The position numbers and the translations under genes were made by a program. DNA of 6,851 nt from Bacteroidaceae bacterium. GTDB lineage: Bacteria; Bacteroidota; Bacteroidia; Bacteroidales; Bacteroidaceae. Position 1 is the first letter of the stretch, and every line of letters starts with the position of its first letter. The notes beneath the pieces were generated by a model. It was given only the letters and a program-made list of their open reading frames with translations, did not search any database and was not told the origin of the DNA. Shown here piece after piece: positions 1-6,124 of the stretch. The stretch spans positions 1 through 6,851 of the forward strand of contig JAGCWG010000339.1 of the NCBI GenBank assembly GCA_017961965.1, written 5' to 3'.

Positions 1-175
1 AAAGAAAATTTGTTTATCTTACATTCCATGAATTTTCTTACTAAAAAGCAAGGATTACGAATCATTTTAATGGGGAAAAAGGAAACAAAATTTTCTTTAA
101 TTTTCTAAATTTTCGTTCTCCTTTTAATTACCTCTAACTTCCGAAACTTGAACATTCCTAATTCTTCATTCTTCT

Positions 176-3100
176 TTATTTCACGCCCTTCATCATCTCC
201 TCAATGGCTGCATCGAGCTGTGCGTCCTTACCGTTGAGCACATCTGCTGGGTCGTTGTAGATGAGAATGTCTGGCTGAAGTTCCATGTTCTCGAGGTAGT
301 TGCCCTTGCGGTCAACGCATCCTACCTGTGGAATACCGAAGTAGAGAGTAGGGTCAATCTGTGTCTCCCACCATACAGCAGTCATAGTTCCCGGAACAGG
401 AGCACCAATGAGCTTACCTACTCCAAGCTCCTTATAGAGCCATGGAGTACCGTGGGCATTTGAGTAGTTGTCCTCACACACAAGCATACATGACTTCTTT
501 GTGTATTTGTTGTAAGGGTCACTTCCTACATACTGTCCACGTGGCATGAACTTCTGATATTCCACGCCTGATAGGAGGGTGATTACATCGTCGTGCAACC
601 ATCCGCCACCATTGTGACGTGTATCGATGATTACGCCCTCTGTATTGCGGTACTTTCCGAGGAGTTCGCTATAGAGTACGCGGAAGCTCTTGCTGTTCAT
701 ACCCTCGATGTGGATGTAACCAATCTTTCCTCCAGTCTTTTCCTCCACATACTTGCGGTTGCGCTCCACCCAACGCTGGTAGAGTAGGGCGTTCTCGGCA
801 GATTGTGAGATAGGTTTAACCTCTACGTCGAATGGCTTGCCACTCTTACCCTTGATTGTAAGGGTCACGTTCACGCCAATCTTACCTGTGAGGAGGTAGT
901 CAAGAGAAAGAGAATCCGTAATCTCAATGCCATTGACATGAGTAATCATCATGCCTGGCTTCACGTCAGTCTTCTTGAGCGCGAGAGGGCTCTTGGCAAT
1001 AATCTCCTCAATGCACATGGCGTTGCCCTCTGTATTCTGGGCATAGAAAAGACCGAGTCGTCCCACGTTGTTCCTATATGGTGCACGATAACCGCCACCC
1101 GTGTGTGAACCGTTGAGCTCGCCGAGAATCTCAGAGATGAGGTCGGCAAAGTCGTAGTTATTATTTATATAAGGTAGGAACTTCTTGTAGTTGTCATGAT
1201 ACATCTTCCAGTCGATGCCGTGAATCTTAGGGTCATAGAACTTTTCGTTCACCTGACGCCAGCAATGTTCAAAGATGTATTCACGTTCCTCGGCTGGACG
1301 GTAGTTGAACTGAGCAGAGAAGTTGATAGCCTTTGCATCTCTTCCTCCCACCTCAAGTTTGCTAACTATGCCACCACGATTGAAGTACATGTTCTTCACA
1401 TCCTTGTCCGTGATGATTGAACCGCTCACACCACCCGCAAGCTTTGAAGTGTTACCTTCCTTCAGGTCTTTCTTCCAAAGGTCTGTTCCATCTACAGATG
1501 AAAGGACATAGTAGAAATTTTCTCCCTTGGCATCAAGTACGCAGTCACCGATGTTACCTGATTGTGAAGTGAGACGGACGATGCGGTCTTCAAGGTTGTT
1601 GAGGTCGAATACGAGGTCTTCCACTTTGGCAATCTCGCCTTTCTCCTCAGCCTTCTTATCCTTTTGCTCCTTTTTCTCTTCTTCCTTCTTCTCCTTCTTT
1701 GACTTACTTTCCTCAAGAATCTCAAGGTCTTCCTTATTCATGCGGAACTTGTCGTAAGCATCAATGTCGAAGAACATTATATAATAGTCCTCCTCAGCAC
1801 CCCAGCTACCGTGGCTACGGTAACCTGCACGGTCTGATGCCCAAACCATGGCCTTGCCGTCGAGCACCCACTTTGCGTTTGAATCTGTATAACCGCTGTT
1901 TGTGAGGTCATGAACCTCAGTACCGTCAGCCTTGACAAGGGCGATGTCCTTATTGTTCCATCCGCCTACACCGATGTAATCGCACAAGAGCCACTTGCTG
2001 TCAGGGCTCCAGCTGAAGTTTACATCGCCATCTGAGTAGCTGTAGTTATATTTTCCGTCAAGGGCAGTAGTAATCTTGCCTGACTTTATGTCAACAACGC
2101 GTAGGGTAGTGCGGTTCTCAAGATAAGCCACCTTCTTTCCGTCAGGTGAAACCTGTGGTTGGAAAGATGTCTGGTTGTTCTTGATGATGTTCTCTTCCTT
2201 TATCGACTTGGCACGAGTGAAGCTTGTACCGTCCTTGTCCTCTATGCTTGACTGGTAAATCTGCCAGAGTCCTCCACGCTCGCTGTCATAGATGACGCTC
2301 TTGCCGTCAGGTGCAAAGCATACGTTACGTTCCTGTCCCGGAGTGTCGGTAATCTGATGAGTCGTGTTGTAGTCAACAGATGTCACATACACGTCACCGT
2401 GGAGCACGATAGCAAGTTCCTTGCCGTTAGGGCTGATTGCAAAGTCGCCCACGCCGCTTGTAAGCGTCTGGCGGATAAGATTCTTAATCGTGCAATCTGT
2501 TGAAACTGTCACATCCAGCTTCTTTGGCTGCTCACCCTCACGCATGGTGTAAAGCTCTCCATTGTATGAGAAACAGAACACGCCATCGTTTGAACGAGTG
2601 AGGAAGCGCATTGGGTGGTTCTTGAACGATGTGAGGGCTGTAGCTGCATTGGCTCCAACCTTACGCTTGTAGAGATTGAACGAACCAGATTCTTCGCTCA
2701 GGTAGTAGAATGTATCGTTTTCGCCCCATACAGGTTCGCGGTCTTCACCCTTGAACTGTGTGAGTTTCGTATATTTGTTCTCAGCCTTGTTCCATGCCCA
2801 GATATCACGGGTGATGCTACTTGTGTGGTGTTTGCGCCACTTGTCCTCATAACCCTTTTTATCATTATAGAGCCATGTCTTTCCGTCCTTGCTGATTGAG
2901 ATATGTTCCATAGGAAGTGAGGAAATCATCTGTGGACGACCGCTGGCAGCCGCACCCTGAGCAAAAGGTATGACAGCTTCATAAATTTGAGGAAATTGTC
3001 CGCTTGGGAACTGCATACTCTTTACTGAAGGCATCACGTTGGCGGTATAGAGAATCCTGTCGTTACCGTTGAAGGCAATAGGTGTCTCGCTCTGTACAGA

Positions 3101-3421
3101 AGAAGTCACGCGAACAGGCTTGCCGCCGTTTGCAGGAATGGTATAGATGTCCATGTGACCATCCCTGTCACTCGCAAAGGCTATGTGCTTGCCATCTGGA
3201 CTCCATACAGGAGCCGTGTCGTATGCGGAATTGGTTGTTAATTGACGTGCTTCACCACCTTTTGCACTAACAGTGAAAAGGTCGCCTTGATAACAGAAGA
3301 CAATCGTTTTTCCGTCTGGTGAAATGGCTGACTGTCTGAGCCATAATGGGGTTTCTGCGTTTGTGGCAGAAGAACAAATCAAAGCCATTGCAGCAATGAT
3401 TGTCTTTGGAGCATAATTCAT
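176..3421 (-). CDS. Secreted Tricorn-like serine protease (beta-propeller, PDZ and S41-type catalytic domains)
   Basis: This 1081-residue protein is close in length to archaeal Tricorn, a peptidase that trims oligopeptides. A signal peptide spans about residues 1-22 (hydrophobic core, then ATNA before ETPLW), so the protein is probably periplasmic. Two beta-propellers follow, marked by PD40-type SPDGK repeats near 34, 74, 176, 329, 369, 424, 471 and 519. A very charged Lys/Glu insert lies at 571-597. The helical C1 domain begins near 708, a PDZ domain covers about 787-870, and the S41-type core about 880-1060. Candidate catalytic residues, by analogy with Tricorn, are Ser772-His773 in GSHTGG, nucleophile Ser987 in NYSNAHG and Glu1044 in YLENMEL. 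NGGG at 937-940 fits the oxyanion region. Asn988 follows the nucleophile, where Tricorn has Asp. The start at 3421 gives an intact signal peptide and has its own promoter; no Shine-Dalgarno is obvious. The family is secure; the substrate is unknown. Confidence 0.93.
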   Translation of the reverse strand: MNYAPKTIIAAMALICSSATNAETPLWLRQSAISPDGKTIVFCYQGDLFTVSAKGGEARQLTTNSAYDTAPVWSPDGKHIAFASDRDGHMDIYTIPANGGKPVRVTSSVQSETPIAFNGNDRILYTANVMPSVKSMQFPSGQFPQIYEAVIPFAQGAAASGRPQMISSLPMEHISISKDGKTWLYNDKKGYEDKWRKHHTSSITRDIWAWNKAENKYTKLTQFKGEDREPVWGENDTFYYLSEESGSFNLYKRKVGANAATALTSFKNHPMRFLTRSNDGVFCFSYNGELYTMREGEQPKKLDVTVSTDCTIKNLIRQTLTSGVGDFAISPNGKELAIVLHGDVYVTSVDYNTTHQITDTPGQERNVCFAPDGKSVIYDSERGGLWQIYQSSIEDKDGTSFTRAKSIKEENIIKNNQTSFQPQVSPDGKKVAYLENRTTLRVVDIKSGKITTALDGKYNYSYSDGDVNFSWSPDSKWLLCDYIGVGGWNNKDIALVKADGTEVHDLTNSGYTDSNAKWVLDGKAMVWASDRAGYRSHGSWGAEEDYYIMFFDIDAYDKFRMNKEDLEILEESKSKKEKKEEEKKEQKDKKAEEKGEIAKVEDLVFDLNNLEDRIVRLTSQSGNIGDCVLDAKGENFYYVLSSVDGTDLWKKDLKEGNTSKLAGGVSGSIITDKDVKNMYFNRGGIVSKLEVGGRDAKAINFSAQFNYRPAEEREYIFEHCWRQVNEKFYDPKIHGIDWKMYHDNYKKFLPYINNNYDFADLISEILGELNGSHTGGGYRAPYRNNVGRLGLFYAQNTEGNAMCIEEIIAKSPLALKKTDVKPGMMITHVNGIEITDSLSLDYLLTGKIGVNVTLTIKGKSGKPFDVEVKPISQSAENALLYQRWVERNRKYVEEKTGGKIGYIHIEGMNSKSFRVLYSELLGKYRNTEGVIIDTRHNGGGWLHDDVITLLSGVEYQKFMPRGQYVGSDPYNKYTKKSCMLVCEDNYSNAHGTPWLYKELGVGKLIGAPVPGTMTAVWWETQIDPTLYFGIPQVGCVDRKGNYLENMELQPDILIYNDPADVLNGKDAQLDAAIEEMMKGVK

Positions 3422-3505
3422 TTTCTTTTAGGATTTTATTATTTCATTTTTAGGAAATAAATTCACACACAGATTAAAGGTTTCCCTTCTTCTCTGTTTT
3501 GGTTG

Positions 3506-3535
3506 CAAATTTAACGAATATATTTTTCTCCACAA
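3506..3535 (-). promoter_or_regulatory. Bacteroidetes-type promoter of the Tricorn-like gene
   Basis: Read on the minus strand, TAAATTTG (complement of 3506-3513) matches the -7 consensus TAnnTTTG exactly. A TTG (complement of 3533-3535) lies 19 bases upstream, as expected for the -33 box. Transcription would start near 3500, giving a leader of about 80 bases before the ATG at 3421. Confidence 0.75.
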
Positions 3536-3592
3536 TATTATTCTAAATTTTTTATATATAATTTGATACTTTTATTTCTTTTAATCAGTTAG

Positions 3593-3651
3593 TTTTCCCT
3601 TATCATCCTCTTACCATTCTCTACAGATTTGTAGGGAAACATAAGGGAAAA
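3593..3651. repeat. 10-bp inverted repeat enclosing a small hairpin
   Basis: TTTTCCCTTA at 3593-3602 is the exact reverse complement of TAAGGGAAAA at 3642-3651. Between them CTACA (3621-3625) pairs with TGTAG (3630-3634) around a GATT loop. No T-tract follows on either strand, so it does not look like a terminator. Its role is unknown. Confidence 0.5.
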
Positions 3652-3716
3652 GCAATGCGTATGCATGACAAGAATCAATTATTCCGTACATTTACGATTT
3701 GTGTTTAGTCTTCAAT

Positions 3717-3771
3717 CCTTCGTTAACCCTTCGTTAACCCTTCGTAATTTCTTCGTGAATCCTTCAAAGTA
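3717..3771. repeat. Degenerating 11-bp tandem repeat, unit CCTTCGTTAAC
   Basis: Two exact units (3717-3727 and 3728-3738) are followed by CCTTCGTAATT (3739-3749), TCTTCGTGAAT (3750-3760) and a partial unit beginning CCTTC at 3761. The exact units contain the palindrome GTTAAC. The period is close to one helical turn. It lies upstream of both flanking genes but far from the promoters I can identify. Confidence 0.7.
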
Positions 3772-3820
3772 CATATAGGACAATTTCTGCAATACCTTAT
3801 TTGTCTTTATTATTGTTTAA

Positions 3821-3868
3821 ATAGCATATATTTACATAAAGAATGGTAAAAACTATATAGTTAAATGA
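3821..3868 (+). pseudogene. Relic of the 3' end of a BspA-like/surface-protein gene
   Basis: In frame, these bases read IAYIYIKNGKNYIVK and then a TGA stop at 3866-3868. This closely matches the last residues of the LRR protein encoded downstream (GIYIKNGKKYIVK). Over 37 aligned bases (3830-3866 against 5635-5671) 32 are identical. All five differences fall at third codon positions, and only one changes a residue (Asn to Lys). An in-frame stop at 3818-3820 closes the reading frame upstream, and I could not recognise the expected IFTLDGRK-like part of the tail in any forward frame just before it. A terminator resembling that of the LRR gene follows 14 bases after the stop. The body of the gene therefore appears to be deleted. 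Confidence 0.65.
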
Positions 3869-3880
3869 TATGAACATAAT

Positions 3881-3926
3881 AAGTCGAGGTATATAGGGAA
3901 GCATTACCCTTTACCTCGGCTTTTTT
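3881..3926 (+). terminator. Rho-independent terminator following the gene relic
   Basis: GTCGAGGTA (3883-3891) pairs with TACCTCGGC (3912-3920) with one U-G wobble, and six T follow (3921-3926). Inside the loop AGGG (3895-3898) can pair with CCCT (3907-3910), lengthening the hairpin. The arms and the T-tract with its ATGAT suffix are the same as in the terminator at 5708-5751. With no intact gene upstream on this strand, it may now only insulate the LRR gene. Confidence 0.85.
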
Positions 3927-4006
3927 ATGATTATATAAATGATTTGCTAAATTAAATATTTAATTTTTATATAATGTTGGCATTTTTACTTATTTATTTG
4001 TATTTA

Positions 4007-4016
4007 CCCCCCCCCC
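4007..4016. repeat. Homopolymer run of ten C
   Basis: Ten consecutive C stand in a very AT-rich stretch, 175 bases before the LRR start codon and about 60 bases before its candidate promoter. Such tracts are prone to slippage, so the length may vary between cells or be misread in sequencing. Confidence 0.8.
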
Positions 4017-4059
4017 TAAATCTCAATTTGTGCTTTTTTTGCACATAAAAGTCTCGAAA

Positions 4060-4086
4060 TTGTTTTGAAAAAACACAATATGTTTG
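4060..4086 (+). promoter_or_regulatory. Candidate promoter of the BspA-like gene
   Basis: TATGTTTG at 4079-4086 matches TAnnTTTG. The nearest TTG (4060-4062) is only 16 bases upstream, shorter than the usual 19-21. An alternative pairing is TTG at 4065-4067 with TAATTTG at 4088-4094 (20 bases). Either would give a leader of roughly 90-100 bases. Confidence 0.4.
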
Positions 4087-4118
4087 TTAATTTGTGGATG
4101 AATAAAATAATTAATACC

Positions 4119-4163
4119 GAGCAATTCCCAGCTCTTAACTATAACCCTTTTCAGGTTAGGGAA
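4119..4163 (+). other. Possible stem-loops in the leader of the BspA-like gene
   Basis: GAGC (4119-4122) can pair with GCTC (4131-4134), and TAACC (4142-4146) with GGTTA (4154-4158) around CTTTTCA. As an alternative fold, TTCCC (4125-4129) can pair with GGGAA (4159-4163). The stems are short, and I recognise no known riboswitch or leader family. Confidence 0.25.
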
Positions 4164-4191
4164 GCACTTGTAAAGTAAAAACAAAACAATC

Positions 4192-5673
4192 ATGATAAAA
4201 TCAAAATTATTCCTTTTCCTTACATTCGCCATGTTCACACTATGCGGATGGGCTTATGATTTCCAAAAAGATGGAATCTATTACAACATTCTTAGCGAAG
4301 ACGACAAGACAGCAGAAGTAACATCTGGTGACGTTGCCTATACAGGAGATATCGTAATACCATCCGAAGTAAATGGATATTCCGTTATGGATATCGGAAT
4401 AAAAGCTTTTCAGTATTCCACTATATCATCCGTTTGTATTCCAACGACAGTTAAAAGGATTAAAGCGTATGCATTTGAATGTTGTAATGGCCTTACTTCT
4501 GTTGTTATTCCGTCTAAAGAAATAATCACTATTGGAGGTTATGCATTTTTTGGATGCGAAAATTTAACAACTCTTATAATCTATGGTGAGGTAAAGTCAA
4601 TTGGTTCTCGTGCATTCCTTGGTTGCACATCGCTTAAAGACATTTATTTGTATGCAAGAACAATTAATGAAAAATTAAACATATCAGTTAAAGCTTTCGA
4701 TAATGTTTCTAATGAAATAAAAACTCATGTGTATTATGGCATGGAGGAAACGTATCAACTTTCCCCATATTCGAGCAAGCATTTCCCAAATATAGTAGGC
4801 GATTTAATATTTACAGTTCATGATGGCGAAGTATATACAGATACACACGAACAAAAATTTGAAGGAATCGAGTACGTTCGTGATTTCGAGAACACAAATT
4901 GGCAACCTTTGTACGTACCATTTGACATTTATCCCTTGGATGTTAAGGATGAGTTTGAAATTGCGATGATTAAAGATGTCTATATTGACATAACTGATTA
5001 TAATACAATGGACGTAGGCGCTGAGAATGAGAAAAAATCGACCCTATGTGTTTCATGGCAGGTTTTGCTTACAAACCTAAAATATTGTTCATATCATTGT
5101 TATCCATATTTAATTAAACCGTTGAAAACAGGAACCATTCAGGCTTGGTTAAATGGAAAATATTTACAAAAAGTGAAATATCATAATGAGGACGAATGTC
5201 GAGAAGAAATTCGTTATTTAGGTGAGACTATTTACCCTGCAAAAGAAAATACCTTTATTCACAAGTTTAGAGAGGGTTGTTATCTTACCTTTAAGGGCAC
5301 TTATAGTGGAGTTAGCACAGCAGATATGACTGCTAATAACTATTTGACTGTAAAGGATAGTAAGATATGTGTTCCTAATGATAACATGGAAGCTCTTTCT
5401 CCTATGCGCTGGTATATGTATTTTGAGCATTTTGAGGGAGAACTACCAAATATTGGTGCAATAAAGTTCTTGTTCTATGATATAGATGGCAATCTCGTTG
5501 ACTCATTCGAGAACAATCTATCTGCTGACACTAATACAACTGGCATTTCAGATACAGAAGCAATCATCACAAGTACGTCAGACATCTTCACCCTTGATGG
5601 ACGTAAGACAGATGGTAAGAACCTGAAGTCTGGCATTTACATCAAGAATGGCAAGAAGTATATAGTTAAGTAA
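4192..5673 (+). CDS. BspA-like leucine-rich-repeat surface protein
   Basis: This 493-residue exported protein starts with a signal peptide (about 1-21: MIKSK, a hydrophobic core, then CGWAYD). Residues about 48-155 hold four or so BspA-type LRR_5 repeats, recognisable by VIPS/IPTTVKRIKAYAF, IGGYAFFGCENLTTL and IGSRAFLGCTSLKDI. The repeat array is short for the family. From about 225 the pattern NTNWQPLYVPFDI, then YPYLIKP, FKGTYSG and MRWYMYFE resembles a module I associate with Prevotella/Bacteroides LRR proteins, of unknown function. The last 30 residues (IFTLDGRK, then GIYIKNGKKYIVK) resemble the C-terminal tails of Prevotella exported proteins, possibly a sorting or anchoring signal. BspA relatives bind host proteins or mediate adhesion, but no ligand can be read here. 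The ATG at 4192 gives a good signal peptide; there is no Shine-Dalgarno. By eye the gene is more AT-rich than the protease gene. It is a single-gene unit. Confidence 0.85.
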   Translation: MIKSKLFLFLTFAMFTLCGWAYDFQKDGIYYNILSEDDKTAEVTSGDVAYTGDIVIPSEVNGYSVMDIGIKAFQYSTISSVCIPTTVKRIKAYAFECCNGLTSVVIPSKEIITIGGYAFFGCENLTTLIIYGEVKSIGSRAFLGCTSLKDIYLYARTINEKLNISVKAFDNVSNEIKTHVYYGMEETYQLSPYSSKHFPNIVGDLIFTVHDGEVYTDTHEQKFEGIEYVRDFENTNWQPLYVPFDIYPLDVKDEFEIAMIKDVYIDITDYNTMDVGAENEKKSTLCVSWQVLLTNLKYCSYHCYPYLIKPLKTGTIQAWLNGKYLQKVKYHNEDECREEIRYLGETIYPAKENTFIHKFREGCYLTFKGTYSGVSTADMTANNYLTVKDSKICVPNDNMEALSPMRWYMYFEHFEGELPNIGAIKFLFYDIDGNLVDSFENNLSADTNTTGISDTEAIITSTSDIFTLDGRKTDGKNLKSGIYIKNGKKYIVK

Positions 5674-5702
5674 AATTGAGAAGAACATTTTAAATATGAA
5701 TG

Positions 5703-5751
5703 AAAAAGTCGAGGTACATTGATAAGTTAAACTCCGTACCTCGGCTTTTTT
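5703..5751 (+). terminator. Rho-independent terminator of the BspA-like gene
   Basis: GTCGAGGTAC (5708-5717) pairs with GTACCTCGGC (5736-5745), one U-G wobble, and six T follow (5746-5751). AAAAA at 5703-5707 lengthens the stem by pairing with the T-tract. It begins about 30 bases after the stop codon. The arms match the terminator at 3883-3920, while the loops are unrelated. Confidence 0.92.
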
Positions 5752-5844
5752 ATGATAGAATAAATATTTCTCCTAAAATAATAGGGAAATTTGTTTTGTT
5801 TGCGATTAAACATAACCGCGATTATGGCAGAAAACGCATAAAAT

Positions 5845-5867
5845 GTTTCGACCTGTACGGTTGAAAC
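5845..5867 (+). repeat. Palindromic repeat, copy 1 of an inverted pair
   Basis: GTTTCGACC (5845-5853) and GGTTGAAAC (5859-5867) form a 9-bp stem with one G-U pair around the loop TGTAC. Bases 5846-5863 are the exact reverse complement of 6006-6023. It resembles a REP-type dispersed palindrome; the family is not identified. Confidence 0.7.
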
Positions 5868-5870
5868 TGT

Positions 5871-5910
5871 ATGTTTTTTTTTGCCGCAGTGCGGCCAGTT
5901 AAAAAAACAT
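5871..5910. repeat. Nested hairpin in the spacer of the inverted repeat pair
   Basis: ATGTTTTTTT (5871-5880) pairs perfectly with AAAAAAACAT (5901-5910). Inside, GCCGC (5883-5887) pairs with GCGGC (5891-5895) around AGT. On both strands the T-run comes before the GC stem rather than after it, so this does not look like a terminator. Confidence 0.6.
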
Positions 5911-5932
5911 GGTAAAAACCAAATAAAATCAA

Positions 5933-5948
5933 AAAAAACATGTTTTTT
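5933..5948. repeat. 16-bp perfect palindrome AAAAAACATGTTTTTT
   Basis: The sequence is its own reverse complement, and sits in a long A/T-run stretch between the two 18-bp inverted repeats. It echoes the ATG-plus-T-run motif found at 5871 and 6023. Function unknown. Confidence 0.6.
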
Positions 5949-6005
5949 CTTGTTTTTGTTCTGTTTCTTGACTGTTTTTTTTATATGCACCTTTGTGCAA
6001 AACTA

Positions 6006-6023
6006 CAACCGTACAGGTCGAAA
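6006..6023 (-). repeat. Palindromic repeat, copy 2 of an inverted pair
   Basis: CAACCGTACAGGTCGAAA is the exact reverse complement of 5846-5863. Its outer flank has lost the extended stem seen in copy 1 (ACTACAACC where copy 1, on this strand, has GTTTCAACC). A run of T follows at once. Confidence 0.7.
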
Positions 6024-6068
6024 TGTTTTTTTTATTTTATAAATTTTCGTTCAAAAAGTCTCTATTAC

Positions 6069-6102
6069 TTTGTTATCATAACCACAAAAAAGTATATCTT
6101 TG
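6069..6102 (+). promoter_or_regulatory. Bacteroidetes-type promoter of mnmD
   Basis: TATCTTTG (6095-6102) is an exact TAnnTTTG -7 box, and TTTG (6069-6072) lies 22 bases upstream as the -33 box. Transcription would start near 6108, giving a leader of about 17 bases. This places the upstream in-frame extension of the coding frame outside the message and supports the ATG at 6125. Confidence 0.8.
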
Positions 6103-6124
6103 CAGCAAGGAAAGACGAAAAACA

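Larger units (their letters stand above)
3422..4191. other. 770-base intergenic region between divergent genes
   Basis: No intact gene is visible here. The stretch holds the protease promoter, an inverted repeat (3593-3651), an 11-bp tandem repeat (3717-3771), a gene-tail relic with terminator (3821-3926), a C10 tract (4007-4016) and the leader of the LRR gene. I see nothing interpretable at 3536-3592, 3652-3716 and 3932-4006 beyond AT-rich sequence. Confidence 0.8.
5674..6124. other. 451-base intergenic region between the LRR gene and mnmD
   Basis: This stretch holds the LRR terminator, a small hairpin CATAA/TTATG (5811-5826), the 18-bp inverted repeat pair with A/T palindromes between (5845-6023), and the mnmD promoter (6069-6102). 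Open frames crossing it are low-complexity and overlap these signals, so I call no gene here. Confidence 0.75.

Noticed and set aside
106..118. TAAATTTTCGTTC shared with 6040-6052
   Set aside because: A 13-base AT-rich match is weak, and the flanks do not align; chance is a fair explanation.
1..175. Terminator for the Tricorn-like gene
   Set aside because: Only AT-rich pairings (such as GAAAATTT with AAATTTTC) can be found, with no GC stem followed by a T-run on the minus strand.
1527..1757. Plus-strand open frame rich in Ser and Phe
   Set aside because: It is the antisense shadow of the Lys/Glu-rich insert of the Tricorn-like protein.
3894..3903. TAGGGAAGCA shared with the LRR leader at 4157-4166
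   Set aside because: Only ten bases match. The first copy is in a terminator loop and the second in an unrelated leader context, so I do not claim homology.
4023..4238. Minus-strand open frame of 71 codons
   Set aside because: It overlaps the leader and signal-peptide region of the LRR gene, with no promoter or family resemblance of its own.
5727..5990. Minus-strand open frame of 87 codons
   Set aside because: It runs through the LRR terminator, a palindromic repeat and A/T runs; its product is low-complexity and has no recognisable domain.
5845..6023. CRISPR repeats
   Set aside because: There are only two copies, in opposite orientation, with no regular spacers.
5993..6124. Longer N-terminus for MnmD, starting at 5993
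   Set aside because: The added residues are encoded by a repeat and by the -33/-7 promoter, and the family's conserved region begins after the ATG at 6125.
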